Source: Nigrospora sphaerica
Lineage: Eukaryota > Ascomycota > Sordariomycetes > Amphisphaeriales > Apiosporaceae
Reading direction: 5' to 3'
NCBI GenBank assembly: GCA_018287875.1
Contig: JAGVVL010000002.1
Location: 7,874,001-7,938,000, forward strand
DNA: 64,000 nt
The translations under genes and the position numbers were made by a program. How positions within the stretch are numbered: position 1 is the first letter of the stretch; each line of letters begins with the position of its first letter. Under the pieces are notes generated by a model. It did no database searches. It was not told the DNA's origin and was given only the letters and a program-made list of their open reading frames with translations. Positions 1 to 9,528 of the stretch are shown here, piece by piece.

Positions 1-2108
1 GCCTTGAGGTTTGCGACCAGCCCTACAAACTCCCGATTCGACATCCTCTCGACCCACTCTGCGCTCTGTTCGGGGAATTGCTTTACCTGCTGGATCGCCA
101 GAGGGTCTGCGACATTGATGCACTGCAACAAGGCATCGCGGATGCGGCCGGTAGGCGGCACCGGCGGTTCCTCGGTCAGCATCGCCTGGAAGCACCGCCG
201 TACTGTGTCGACACAGAGCCCTCTGAAGCCGGAGCTGGCTGCCAGCCGGTACACGTACAGATAGAGCGCTTCCGATCGGGGCTGCATAAACTCCGGTGGC
301 ATGTTCCACACTGCCCAGAACTTGGCCCAATCCATTTGATGTGCGTACGCGCTGAGGAGTCTCACGAGCAGGCGCTCACCCATGTAAGGCAGTTTGGCCT
401 GGCGCATGAGGTCTTCCAGCCTCGTCTGGAGAGCCTTGGTCTTTTCCTGTTCCTGGGGCTCCGTGGCGGGAGCTACAGAGGTGGCTTCGATGATGGTTAT
501 CAGGATATCGTTGCGGATGACCTCTTGGGCCCGGAACTGAAGAGTACCGAGAAACTCATGTGCCAGCTTGGTCCTGTCGCCCAGGGGGGCGTCAGAGGCA
601 TAGATGCAAAAAAGGAGCCGGAGAAGCTGGTCGTAGGAAGCGGGCGTGGCCGCCACCCGAAGCTCTTCAAATAGAGCCCGCACAGGCTCAAGACCGGTTT
701 TGCGCCCACGTGTGCTCGTACCGCGGGCAGCGTGTTCCATGGCAAGCCTCAGGGGCCATGTTTGCTCCAGCGTCATGTTCTGCATGGCCTGGGCAGATAC
801 CGAGTTGAACGAAGGCGTGAGTTTGGTTTCAACGTCGTAAGGTGTTACGCCATCCAAATGTGCCTCCAGAAGCTTGAGCACACGCAGCTTTTGGGCCCCA
901 TCGGTTCGTAGTGTCTCCTGAAGCCTCAGCAAGCTGTCTGGTGACAGGTCCTCCTGTAAATCAAGGGGGTCCACGAACGGGTTGGGCGGAGGAACGAACC
1001 CCAGTGGTGTGGTTGAAATTCTTCGGATGCCAGGGCACGTCCGTTGGGTAGAAAAGGACCGCGATTGCTGCGAAGGCAGGCCCGCGTTTCGAAGGGGCTG
1101 TTGGGACTTTTGCTGGGACGGTACCGTCGCTTTGGCGGAGATAGCCTGCTCGAGAGGATGCAGTCCGTCTTGGACGCCGATCGCAGAACCCTCAATTTCC
1201 GCCCGTTCCGCCTCTCTCTTCTTCTGCTGCCTCTCGAGCGATCGCTGCCACAGCCCCTCCAGTCCGAGAGCGTCCCGCCTCTCGTTGGTCATGATTTGCA
1301 CGATGATAGTGAGTCCCGTCAGAGAAGCACCGAAACCCGTAACCCGACCTCCCTCGTCTACGAGCGTGGCGTCTTCGTTACTGCGGTTGAGGGTGCCCAG
1401 GTTGACACAAATCCAGTCAGTGATGAGCCCCGCCGGCGAACCGTCCGGCCCATCCACTTCGCCCAGGAGTCTCGCGCGCCGGTTCGCTCTCTTTTGGAGC
1501 CTCTTGCGCTGGCGCGGACCGAGCAGGCCGTCGGCATTGGCGTGAACGTTGTGCTCATAACGTAGCCACTTCACCAAACGGCTGGCTGATACGTGAATAT
1601 GACGATTGCTGCGCGCGTTGCCAAAGAGCATGAACAGATTGGGCCCCAGGGCAGAGGGAGGATCCAGAGCACGGAGATCGAGGAGCGAGAGGTCATCCAG
1701 GCCCAGTTCCTCAGCTGCATACTTTAGTACCGAGCCGACGATGGGTGGAGAGCCGTCCGGAATGTCGGGGAGAGGCGGCGGCTGCGTCGCAATTCCGTGC
1801 GCCGGTGGCTCAACCTGGAGGTACCAAGGCACATCGTTTTTGCTCTCCGTCTCTGCAGGGCCATCTGATGCTTGCTCGTGTGTTTCATCGAGAGCATCGG
1901 CGACCGTGGGCTCCTCTGATTTCGGGGTGGAGGCCGACGAGAAGCATCGCAACGGCAGACTCAGGATGGCCGGACGCCACGTCGCCGCCGAAGACCGTGA
2001 CGCCGCGAAGGGAGAGGCTGGCGTCAAGAGCCGCAGGGCCGAAGAGTGGCAACGCAAACAACCGCCGGCTGTAGCTGCTGCCGCCAATGCGCGCCGGGTA
2101 GCCATCAT
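1..2108 (-). CDS. ATP25: ATP25, mitochondrial ATPase synthesis protein (3' end cut by window edge)
   Basis: Uninterrupted minus-strand reading frame from an ATG at 2108 to the left edge, about 702 codons, with no stop reached, so the C-terminus is missing. Translation shows a basic, alanine-rich N-terminus typical of a mitochondrial presequence, then the block VPWYLQVEPP (about residues 93-102), a hallmark of fungal Atp25, followed by an RsfS/DUF143-like region and a helical C-terminal half that ends here in ERMSNREFVGLVANLK. In yeast the protein is cleaved: the N-terminal part is RsfS-like and the C-terminal part stabilises the mitochondrial OLI1/ATP9 mRNA and helps Atp9 ring assembly in the inner membrane. 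The ATG at 2108 is the first in frame after an upstream TAA; a second ATG follows directly. No intron is needed. It is divergent from RPO41. The family call is confident; function is taken from yeast. Confidence 0.88.
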   Translation of the reverse strand, partial: MMATRRALAAAATAGGCLRCHSSALRLLTPASPFAASRSSAATWRPAILSLPLRCFSSASTPKSEEPTVADALDETHEQASDGPAETESKNDVPWYLQVEPPAHGIATQPPPLPDIPDGSPPIVGSVLKYAAEELGLDDLSLLDLRALDPPSALGPNLFMLFGNARSNRHIHVSASRLVKWLRYEHNVHANADGLLGPRQRKRLQKRANRRARLLGEVDGPDGSPAGLITDWICVNLGTLNRSNEDATLVDEGGRVTGFGASLTGLTIIVQIMTNERRDALGLEGLWQRSLERQQKKREAERAEIEGSAIGVQDGLHPLEQAISAKATVPSQQKSQQPLRNAGLPSQQSRSFSTQRTCPGIRRISTTPLGFVPPPNPFVDPLDLQEDLSPDSLLRLQETLRTDGAQKLRVLKLLEAHLDGVTPYDVETKLTPSFNSVSAQAMQNMTLEQTWPLRLAMEHAARGTSTRGRKTGLEPVRALFEELRVAATPASYDQLLRLLFCIYASDAPLGDRTKLAHEFLGTLQFRAQEVIRNDILITIIEATSVAPATEPQEQEKTKALQTRLEDLMRQAKLPYMGERLLVRLLSAYAHQMDWAKFWAVWNMPPEFMQPRSEALYLYVYRLAASSGFRGLCVDTVRRCFQAMLTEEPPVPPTGRIRDALLQCINVADPLAIQQVKQFPEQSAEWVERMSNREFVGLVANLK

Positions 2109-3109
2109 CGCATCGGGTCCAGTGGGGAAATACGACGGACGGCTTCCGAGTTGTGGCTTGGGTTCCAGACGGGTGGAAGTTTGGTGGATGAATGGGTGTC
2201 TAGAGGTGATGAGCCTCAGAAACCTAAGATGTAAGGTAGGTATCAATCTTTAGGAGATTGGATCAGGTACCGGCCGCCACTATGTAATGCATCCGCATGT
2301 GGTGGTGGTGCATTCTGTCGTTATGAAAGCCCATGTGACGACTGTTTGGCCTGGGCGGGCAGTGACTTGCAACTGGAGCGGGGCCGAGAATGCGTTTAGC
2401 AAAAATTCGAGCGCGATGGAGGGACCTGTCGCGCTACAAAGCGGGTATCTATCGATAACCGCCCAATTGCCTGCAGCTTTCTGAAATGTTGATAAGATGA
2501 CGGCTAGCCTCACTATTACAACGGTCTCCATGCAGTTCGGGGGGCCTGCCAATGGTGCTTGCAGTGGAGCGGCGCAGCTTTGAGTGTGCCGAGGTACGGG
2601 ATACATCATCGCGAGATCAGTATCTACGGAGCACATATGTACGCATGCATGCTAAGTCCTGCGTCCGAAGAGCTGTCTGTCGAGTCTGTACGGGCTAATG
2701 GTTGCGGTTGTTGGGTGGGTACAGCTGGTCGTCGCCAAGTCCGAAATCGGTTAGTTTACCGTGCAGAACAGTCCGTTACCCCGTCTCATCCTATCAGCGC
2801 GTCAGTGCACGATGGCAAAATTTGGAGCTGGACCCTCCGGCCGAAGCCTGTCGAGAAAGTTGCTTTCGCCTCGGAGGCGATTGATGACCCGCATCGTCCA
2901 GCAGACACTTTCTGAACGTCGGGCCGGTTTCTACTCGGCTTTTGTTTTTTTCCCCCTCTCTCCTCTGCCCGGTGTTGTTTGTACATACCGTCCCTCAATC
3001 TGGCGCTTGGATGACTTGAGGTTCTTCTCTCCTCCCTCCGTTGTGTTCTTCAATCCTGCCTCTCGTCCCTGGGGGCTTCGCAACTGGGAGAAGACTCGCA
3101 CCTGCCATC
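2109..3109. promoter_or_regulatory. Shared divergent promoter region of ATP25 and RPO41
   Basis: About 1 kb separates the two divergent ATGs. The RPO41 side carries a pyrimidine-rich stretch (about 2940-2975, with a T-run and CT-rich sequence), common just upstream of fungal start sites. No clear TATA box is visible. No other convincing gene lies here. Confidence 0.55.
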
Positions 3110-6100
3110 ATGTTCGTGCGACCTTCGGCTCGAAAGAGCCTTTCGTTGCCCAGGGTCTCGCTGAGTCGGCCTCAGCTCTCGAAACGCCCTTCTGCCCTCC
3201 CATTCCTCGCGCCGTCGTCGTTATCCCGCCCTATCGGTACACAGCCAGATGCCCTACCCTGGCGACGGAGGAGCACATCCGTCACTCCAGGCGCTATACA
3301 CGATGATAGATCCCTCGCTACTGCCGTGGACGGGCCGCGAACACAGTCCATGTATTCGGCCCCGCCGCCGCTGCGACCGTACGACCTGCGGCCCGTCGAT
3401 CCTTTGAACCCGCTGCGGGTGAAAGAACCTGCCGAGCCTATGAAGAAGTCAAGGCTCACGGCCGCCGGCATTCCGGGCGACCCTGAAGCCATGATGTCCG
3501 TTTTCGAGGCCTGCGTGCAAGTCGGCCAGCTGGATCGCGCGGGCGCTGTAATCAGGCGTTTTGCCGACCTGGCTGTCTTGTCGGGGCACGAGATGATCGA
3601 ACTGCACAATACCTACCTCCGCGCCAACATCAACCGATTCTACAGCGAACCTAGCATCGACTGGGGCGAGTCCATGATCGCTTGGTTCGAAACGCGTATT
3701 CGGGCAGCGCAACTGCCCCATACCCCCGAGACGATTGCCTGCATGCTGAAAATCTCTTTGATGGCGGCCGGAGACGACAAGAGACTAGAGCGACTAGTGA
3801 ATCGATACATGGGCATGGTTCCCGGAGATGATGGACTAGAAGTTTTGACCTATTCCGACATCTTGTCCGACCAGGACCTCGCCCGAGTCACCAGCCTCTG
3901 CACTACTCACAACGTGGACATGAACGCATTCGAAACCATCCAGCCCGAAACCGAACTCACGCCGCAAGAACACGACGAAATTTCCTCCGGCCCCGGACAA
4001 GCTCAAGAAGCCACCACCGCCGCAAACACCGAGGTCCGAGCCGTCGACCAGAAGGGGTTAGGTCTCAAGTCCCTGCGAGATGTTCTGTCCTTCTTTCAAG
4101 ATATCAAAGGCCGAGATATATCCAGGCTTCCTCGTTCCGAACGCCGGGAGTTCCAGGCCAAGCTCGAACGAGACTGTGTCGATGCCGCCATTCAGCGCTG
4201 GAGAATCGAGAACGAGAATTTGCAAAAGATGGGTAGGAGCAGCGCTCTGGGGTCCAGTGCCCTGAATGCCAAGCTGTATGACTGGCAATGCGCTCTTGAG
4301 GCACGCCTCGTGGAGGAGTTCAGGCTCTGCGACAAAGCTGAGGCGAGCGACACAAGAACCGTCGAGGATACGGACAGGATTCTCTACGGGCCTTTCATCA
4401 AGCAGTCGACCCCTGCCCGTTTGGCTGCGGTGACCATCCTGAGTGTGTTGAACAACATGGCCCAAAAAGGCGCCGCCACTGGTGCGCCTCTCGCGGATAT
4501 CGTCCAGGCCCTCGGCAAAGCCATACAGGATGACATCAGGACGATGAAGCGATCCGATGAACTCGCCGCCGCACGCAAGCAGAAGAAGGCCGAGTTCGCT
4601 CGGCGACGCATAATCCGCAAAGATGGCAAGGCCATCGAGCCGCGCCGGGATCTGGATTCCGACCTATCTATCCTCACGGAGGCCCACTCCGCATCTCCAG
4701 ATAACAGCGTCTTTGAGCCACCCAAGTTCGACACTACGGTCTGGCCCATCGCCGTCAAGGCCAAGATGGGGTCGGCTCTCATTTCTGCTCTCGTCGATAC
4801 GGCGAAAGTGCACGTCAGCCGAGAGCACCCGGAAGGCTCAGGTCAATTTTACAGCCAGCTCCAGCCCGCCTTCAGCCATACTGCTATTATCAGGAGGGGC
4901 AAGAAGATTGGCACCCTGTGTCCTAATAAGGAAGTGACCACTCTGCTGCAGTCAGAGCCGCGCGCAGATTTCCTTGCGCGACACCTGCCTATGCTGGTCG
5001 AGCCCGAGCCCTGGACCCAATTCGACCGAGGCGGGTTTTTGGAGTTCCCCGCCAACATGATCCGGGTCAAGAATGGGGAGTTGGACCAGAAGATCTATGC
5101 CCAGGCCGCCTTGAAACGAGGAGATATGGAGCAGGTCTGCAGAGGCTTGGATGTTTTGGGAAAGACCGGCTGGAGGATCAACCGACCTGTTTTCGAAGTG
5201 ATGCTTCAAGCGTGGAATACGGGCGAGGGGATTGCCAACATCCCTCCTCTCAACCCCGACATCGAGCTCCCGGAGGAGCCAGACAGCAGCGAGGATCCCT
5301 CTCTGCGCAGGAAGTGGCTGAACGAACTGAGGGATGCCATGAACAAGAAAGGGGGTCTCCACTCGGAGCGGTGCTTCATGAACTTCCAAATGGAGATCGC
5401 AAATGCCTTCAAGGAGCAGACTTTCTATTTCCCGCACAACATGGACTTCCGGGGGCGTGCCTACCCGATCCCGACGTACCTCAACCACATGGGCGCCGAC
5501 AACACACGCGGATTGCTCCAGTTTGCTGTGGGGAAGGAACTGGGAGAGAGCGGTCTGAAATGGGTGAAGGTACACTTGGCCAATGTTTTCGGCTTTGACA
5601 AAGCCAGTCTTTTGGAGCGGGAGAAGTTCGCTATGGACCACATGGACCAGATCCGCGACTCGGTTGCGGACCCCCTTGGCCCTGGCGAGAAGTGGTGGAG
5701 GCAGGCTGAAGACCCGTGGCAGTGTCTTGCGGCATGCTTCGAGCTCAAAAACGCATACGACTTGCCCGACCCGACTAAATACGTTTCACATCTCCCTGTG
5801 CACCAAGATGGCACTTGCAACGGCCTCCAGCATTATGCCGCCCTCGGCGGTGACATGTGGGGAGCACAGCAGGTGAACCTGGTCCCCGGTGATCGGCCCG
5901 CGGACGTCTATTCTGCTGTCGCTGAGCTGGTCAGGAAGAGCGTCGCCGAGGACAACGCGTCGGGCGAGAACTTCATGGCCAAGGCAGTTGATGGCAAGAT
6001 CACTCGAAAGGTCGTCAAGCAGACCGTCATGACCAACGTCTACGGCGTGACGTTTATCGGGGCCCAAGAACAGGTGCTGAAGCAGCTGAAGGCCGCATAT

Positions 6101-7300
6101 CCTCAGCTCGAAGCCGAGTTTGGCGTTCCCTTCAGGATACTGGCCTCGTACCTGGCCACCAAGATCTTCAAGGCTCTATCGACCATGTTCCGAGGTGCCC
6201 ATGACATCCAGTATTGGCTTGGCGAGTGCGCTGGGCGCGTATGCAAAGCCCTGACGCCGGAACAAATGGACAGGATTGCTGCGCCGCCAGCGCCTACGAA
6301 GAAGCTTCCGAAAATCAAATCCGTCAGGATCAGCGCCCCCAAGCAGTCCAGCACCGACGAAATTCTCGACCAATTCCGATCGACTATTGTCTGGACCACA
6401 CCTCTCCGCCTTCCTGTCGTGCAACCGTACCGGAAGATGGCCTCCAGATCGATCATGACGTCGTTGCAAGAGCTGAAGCTTCAGATTCCCGACCGGTCGG
6501 ATCCGGTGAATCGGCGAAAGCAATTGCAAGCGTTCCCCCCCAACTTCATCCACTCCCTCGATGCCACACACATGCTGCTTTCCGCCCTGGAGTGCCACGA
6601 CTTGGGCCTTCAGTTTGCTGCTGTCCACGATTCGTTCTGGACACACGCGGCGGATATTGACACCATGAACCGTGTTCTTCGGGACGCCTTTATCCGCATT
6701 CACAACGAAGACGTTGTAGCCAGGCTAGCCTCCGAGTTTATGGCGCGCTACGAGGGGGCTCTTTACTTGGCCAAGGTGTCTGGTGAGGAGGCCGACAAAG
6801 CGATCATGGCTCATCGACGTCTTCAGAAGCTTAACCTGAAGGACGAGTTGCTCCTGGAGAGGGAGCGCGTGCGGCTCCTGAGCTCCTCGGACCCGGATGA
6901 GGTCGAAAAGGGGCGCAACATGGTAACACCGGCCAGCATAGCGGAAAAATATGAGGCTACCGAAGAGGCCACCGTCGAAGAGGACATGGAGGACGTCGGC
7001 TTGGGGCAGTTGCCTTCGGCCGAACAATTGCTCAAACAGGCGCAAGCCGCCGTGGGCGATGCCGAAGGTGACGCCTCGGAAGATGCGTCGTCGGCTTTCG
7101 GGGCCGAGCACCTGGAAGCGGTTAGGAAGATGATGAACATGTCGCAGTTCGAGCTCGCCATGGAAACCAAATCCGGGCCAAAGAAGCCCTGGAAGAAGCC
7201 TCTGGCGACCGTCTGGAAACCATTGTCGTTCCCTCCCATCCCCAAGAAGGGCGATTTCGACGTCAATTCTCTCAAAGACAGCCAGTACTTTTTCTCGTGA
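3110..7300 (+). CDS. RPO41: Mitochondrial DNA-directed RNA polymerase (T7-type, Rpo41/CYT-5)
   Basis: Single exon, 1396 aa from the ATG at 3110 (context CCATCATGT). The frame is open a little further upstream, but only from a TTG, so 3110 is preferred. The N-terminus (MFVRPSARKSLS, rich in R and S, no acidic residues) is a mitochondrial presequence. Single-subunit T7-type polymerase motifs are in order: DFRGRAYP near residue 779, catalytic Asp in HQDGTCNGLQH (Asp about 900), the O-helix-like VVKQTVMTNVYG (Lys about 970, Tyr about 978) and the second catalytic Asp in VHDSF (about 1174). The protein ends in YFFS, equivalent to the T7 'foot'. Length matches fungal homologues (about 1400 aa). A roughly 40-residue insert rich in P, K and S (about 1065-1100) lies between the O-helix and the last motif. 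It transcribes the mitochondrial genome together with an Mtf1-type factor. Confidence 0.96.
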   Translation: MFVRPSARKSLSLPRVSLSRPQLSKRPSALPFLAPSSLSRPIGTQPDALPWRRRSTSVTPGAIHDDRSLATAVDGPRTQSMYSAPPPLRPYDLRPVDPLNPLRVKEPAEPMKKSRLTAAGIPGDPEAMMSVFEACVQVGQLDRAGAVIRRFADLAVLSGHEMIELHNTYLRANINRFYSEPSIDWGESMIAWFETRIRAAQLPHTPETIACMLKISLMAAGDDKRLERLVNRYMGMVPGDDGLEVLTYSDILSDQDLARVTSLCTTHNVDMNAFETIQPETELTPQEHDEISSGPGQAQEATTAANTEVRAVDQKGLGLKSLRDVLSFFQDIKGRDISRLPRSERREFQAKLERDCVDAAIQRWRIENENLQKMGRSSALGSSALNAKLYDWQCALEARLVEEFRLCDKAEASDTRTVEDTDRILYGPFIKQSTPARLAAVTILSVLNNMAQKGAATGAPLADIVQALGKAIQDDIRTMKRSDELAAARKQKKAEFARRRIIRKDGKAIEPRRDLDSDLSILTEAHSASPDNSVFEPPKFDTTVWPIAVKAKMGSALISALVDTAKVHVSREHPEGSGQFYSQLQPAFSHTAIIRRGKKIGTLCPNKEVTTLLQSEPRADFLARHLPMLVEPEPWTQFDRGGFLEFPANMIRVKNGELDQKIYAQAALKRGDMEQVCRGLDVLGKTGWRINRPVFEVMLQAWNTGEGIANIPPLNPDIELPEEPDSSEDPSLRRKWLNELRDAMNKKGGLHSERCFMNFQMEIANAFKEQTFYFPHNMDFRGRAYPIPTYLNHMGADNTRGLLQFAVGKELGESGLKWVKVHLANVFGFDKASLLEREKFAMDHMDQIRDSVADPLGPGEKWWRQAEDPWQCLAACFELKNAYDLPDPTKYVSHLPVHQDGTCNGLQHYAALGGDMWGAQQVNLVPGDRPADVYSAVAELVRKSVAEDNASGENFMAKAVDGKITRKVVKQTVMTNVYGVTFIGAQEQVLKQLKAAYPQLEAEFGVPFRILASYLATKIFKALSTMFRGAHDIQYWLGECAGRVCKALTPEQMDRIAAPPAPTKKLPKIKSVRISAPKQSSTDEILDQFRSTIVWTTPLRLPVVQPYRKMASRSIMTSLQELKLQIPDRSDPVNRRKQLQAFPPNFIHSLDATHMLLSALECHDLGLQFAAVHDSFWTHAADIDTMNRVLRDAFIRIHNEDVVARLASEFMARYEGALYLAKVSGEEADKAIMAHRRLQKLNLKDELLLERERVRLLSSSDPDEVEKGRNMVTPASIAEKYEATEEATVEEDMEDVGLGQLPSAEQLLKQAQAAVGDAEGDASEDASSAFGAEHLEAVRKMMNMSQFELAMETKSGPKKPWKKPLATVWKPLSFPPIPKKGDFDVNSLKDSQYFFS

Positions 7301-7999
7301 TCCCGCGATTCACGAAAAAGGGACCGGGTTGAGTGGATGAGGGGGCGTTGCTTGTCGATTACACGTGTACGGTACTCCCATGGGCCGGTAGCCCTGGCAG
7401 TTGCAGCATTTTCATGGGTTGGGGGGGAGGATCTTACATATCGGGGGCGTTGGGGTTTAGGGTACAGCGTTCTGGCACAATGAACTTGCAGGTGCATGTC
7501 ACACCATTTGATGTATCATATATACTAAAGAGAGCCACGGGACCAAATGAGACCCTATCTCAGAGGAATAACGGAACGGTACTTCAAACGTGCGTCAATT
7601 TGTACATGATCCATGCTCACCTGGATGTTACGCTTGGCTGGGCCATTTCTAAGTATAAGCCAGCATTTTCCTTATCCACTCGCCGGTCATTACAAAGTCT
7701 GTCGATGACCATCTCGTGCAGCAGCAAACGTGGCCGGAACCCAATGTTTGTGTTGTACATTACTATACTGGCCTTGGGTTGATACCACACGTGATGTATG
7801 GCTCCGCCCTTCCAGCGCATGTCATCCCTCTCCCCCAACGCCGGGGACCCAAGCCGGGCCCCAAATGCATGAGTAAAAGCAGCCTCGTGCTGTTCGAGCT
7901 TTCATCGTCTTCGTCTATACACTTGCTGCGTACACTTCGTCTTCCTGACCCCTGCCTAAGACTCCTGCCGCCTCGCTAGGGGCCGCGGGGCATGGTTCC
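7301..7999. other. Intergenic, convergent 3' ends of RPO41 and VMA16
   Basis: This 0.7-kb stretch lies between two converging genes and should hold both 3' UTRs. Short AT-rich segments occur around 7510-7530 and 7740-7770. No coding region, RNA gene or repeat is recognisable. Confidence 0.6.
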
Positions 8000-8815
8000 T
8001 TATTTTCCGAAGTCGCCAGCCTTGCCCTGGACCAGCAGGCCAATGATGAGGCCAAAGAGACCCAGGACGGAGCTGAAAATCTCAATGACGAGGATCTTGA
8101 CGAAGAGCGAGCCGTCGGCGGCGTCGGCGAGCGCAGCGCCGGAGCCATTGATACCCACCGCCACGCCACAGACGAGATTGCAAGCACCGACGGTGAGGCC
8201 GGCCCAGAAGAGGGCGAAGCCGGTGTAGTACGAGTTGGCGTCGGCCAGAAGGTCATCGCTGACGTAGCCGACTTTGGACGAGAAAACGATGGCCATGATG
8301 ACGCCGTAGATGGCGACGACCTCGCAGAAGATGATGCTGATCAGGTTCTTGGTGCGGATACGCGGTGCCTTGACGCCGGCGCCGAGGATGGACGAGCCCG
8401 TGATAAGAATGCCCCTGTGGCGACAAGGTCAGCGGACGAGGAGAGGCGAAGAGAGGCGAGGAGAGGAAGGGCAAGAGGGCGTACCAGGCTGCTCCGACAA
8501 CCGACAGGCCGATGCAGAGGGCGATGCCCAGGGAGGCCCAGGTATACGGCGATACGGATTCGAGGAAGGCTCCGACCTAGATGACGAGGGCATCAAGAGT
8601 CAACAAGGGCGAGGGAAGCGGCGAGGGGAAACATCGGGGCCCGTACGTTGAACTGTTCACCGCTTCCGGTAAAGAGCATGTCTAAAGTCGCGATCGCGTC
8701 GTTAGCCGTCGTCGGCGCCGCGCCGCCCGCGGAATACAGGACAGCACTACTCACAAGCTCCAATCACCAGGAGCGCCGTGGTCGCGCTGCCAACGCCATA
8801 GTAGTAACCAGCCAT
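8000..8815 (-). CDS. VMA16: V-type proton ATPase 21-kDa proteolipid subunit c'' (Vma16)
   Basis: Four exons, complement(8000-8414, 8485-8576, 8647-8681, 8755-8815), giving 200 aa. Donors are GTACGC/GTACGG/GTGAGT and acceptors are CAG/TAG. The start is the ATG of [12 protein letters not shown] at 8815. The translation has the proteolipid pattern of glycine/alanine-rich helices, including [17 protein letters not shown] and the region around FCEVVAIYG, whose Glu (about residue 94) is the expected proton-carrying carboxylate. The C-terminal helices ([18 protein letters not shown], then [15 protein letters not shown]) match subunit c'' rather than c or c'. It forms one site of the membrane rotor ring of the vacuolar H+-ATPase. 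Introns break the short N-terminal part, leaving a 35-nt second exon. All junctions preserve frame. Confidence 0.93.
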
Positions 8816-9528
8816 GGCGACGAGTGGTGGGGAGGGCGGATCGAGGGTTCGCGGTGGGTGATGGGAGGGAGCGATGAATGGAAGTTGGGGAAGCTGGGGG
8901 AGGGCAGCTTCGGATGAGGTAGACAGCTCTCGCACACTCGCTGGCTGTCTAGGTAACTCTCAAAACACCTATCGCGATGAGCGAACAAACGTCAGCCATC
9001 AGGCAAGGCCAGGCCAACCATGGATCCTGCGACCGGGACTGGACGAGCAGGGCCCGAGCTCTGCTGGCTTGGCCACACGTCGGCACGGGAACATTAGAGG
9101 TTCCGGGGCGGCGGGATGTATGCAAGAAGTGCATATGCAGAAAAGGAAGAAATGCACTTATAAGATGTAGAGGTAAATAGATATTGGTAGCTTGGGTGAG
9201 TAACCGTTCCTACCCACCTTCCGACTGAGGAGAAGGTACTGGGCAAAGTACATCATATACAGTAGTAAACGGATGGATCCGTAACCGACCCTCGGCCGGT
9301 GGTCGATGGCGGGGCAGGACGACCAGCGAGCTCTCCCCAAATGCAAAAATACTTCTTCCATCTCGTCCAGCTCCCCCACCAAGGCTTCACGAGACCGTTC
9401 GACCCAACCCCTCCATCCACCTCCAGCCTGCTGTCCCAGTAGGCCCTACACAAGACAAAGTGTTCACCCTCCCACGACTCCTTCGCCCGGCCGTTTGGCG
9501 CGTTTCGCCCCTCGCCTCGTTCAGAACA
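8816..9528. promoter_or_regulatory. Divergent intergenic region, VMA16 / ARC1
   Basis: About 0.7 kb between two divergent genes. It should contain both promoters. The 3' end is C-rich and stays open in the ARC1 frame for a considerable distance without an ATG (see findings). No TATA box stands out. Confidence 0.5.
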
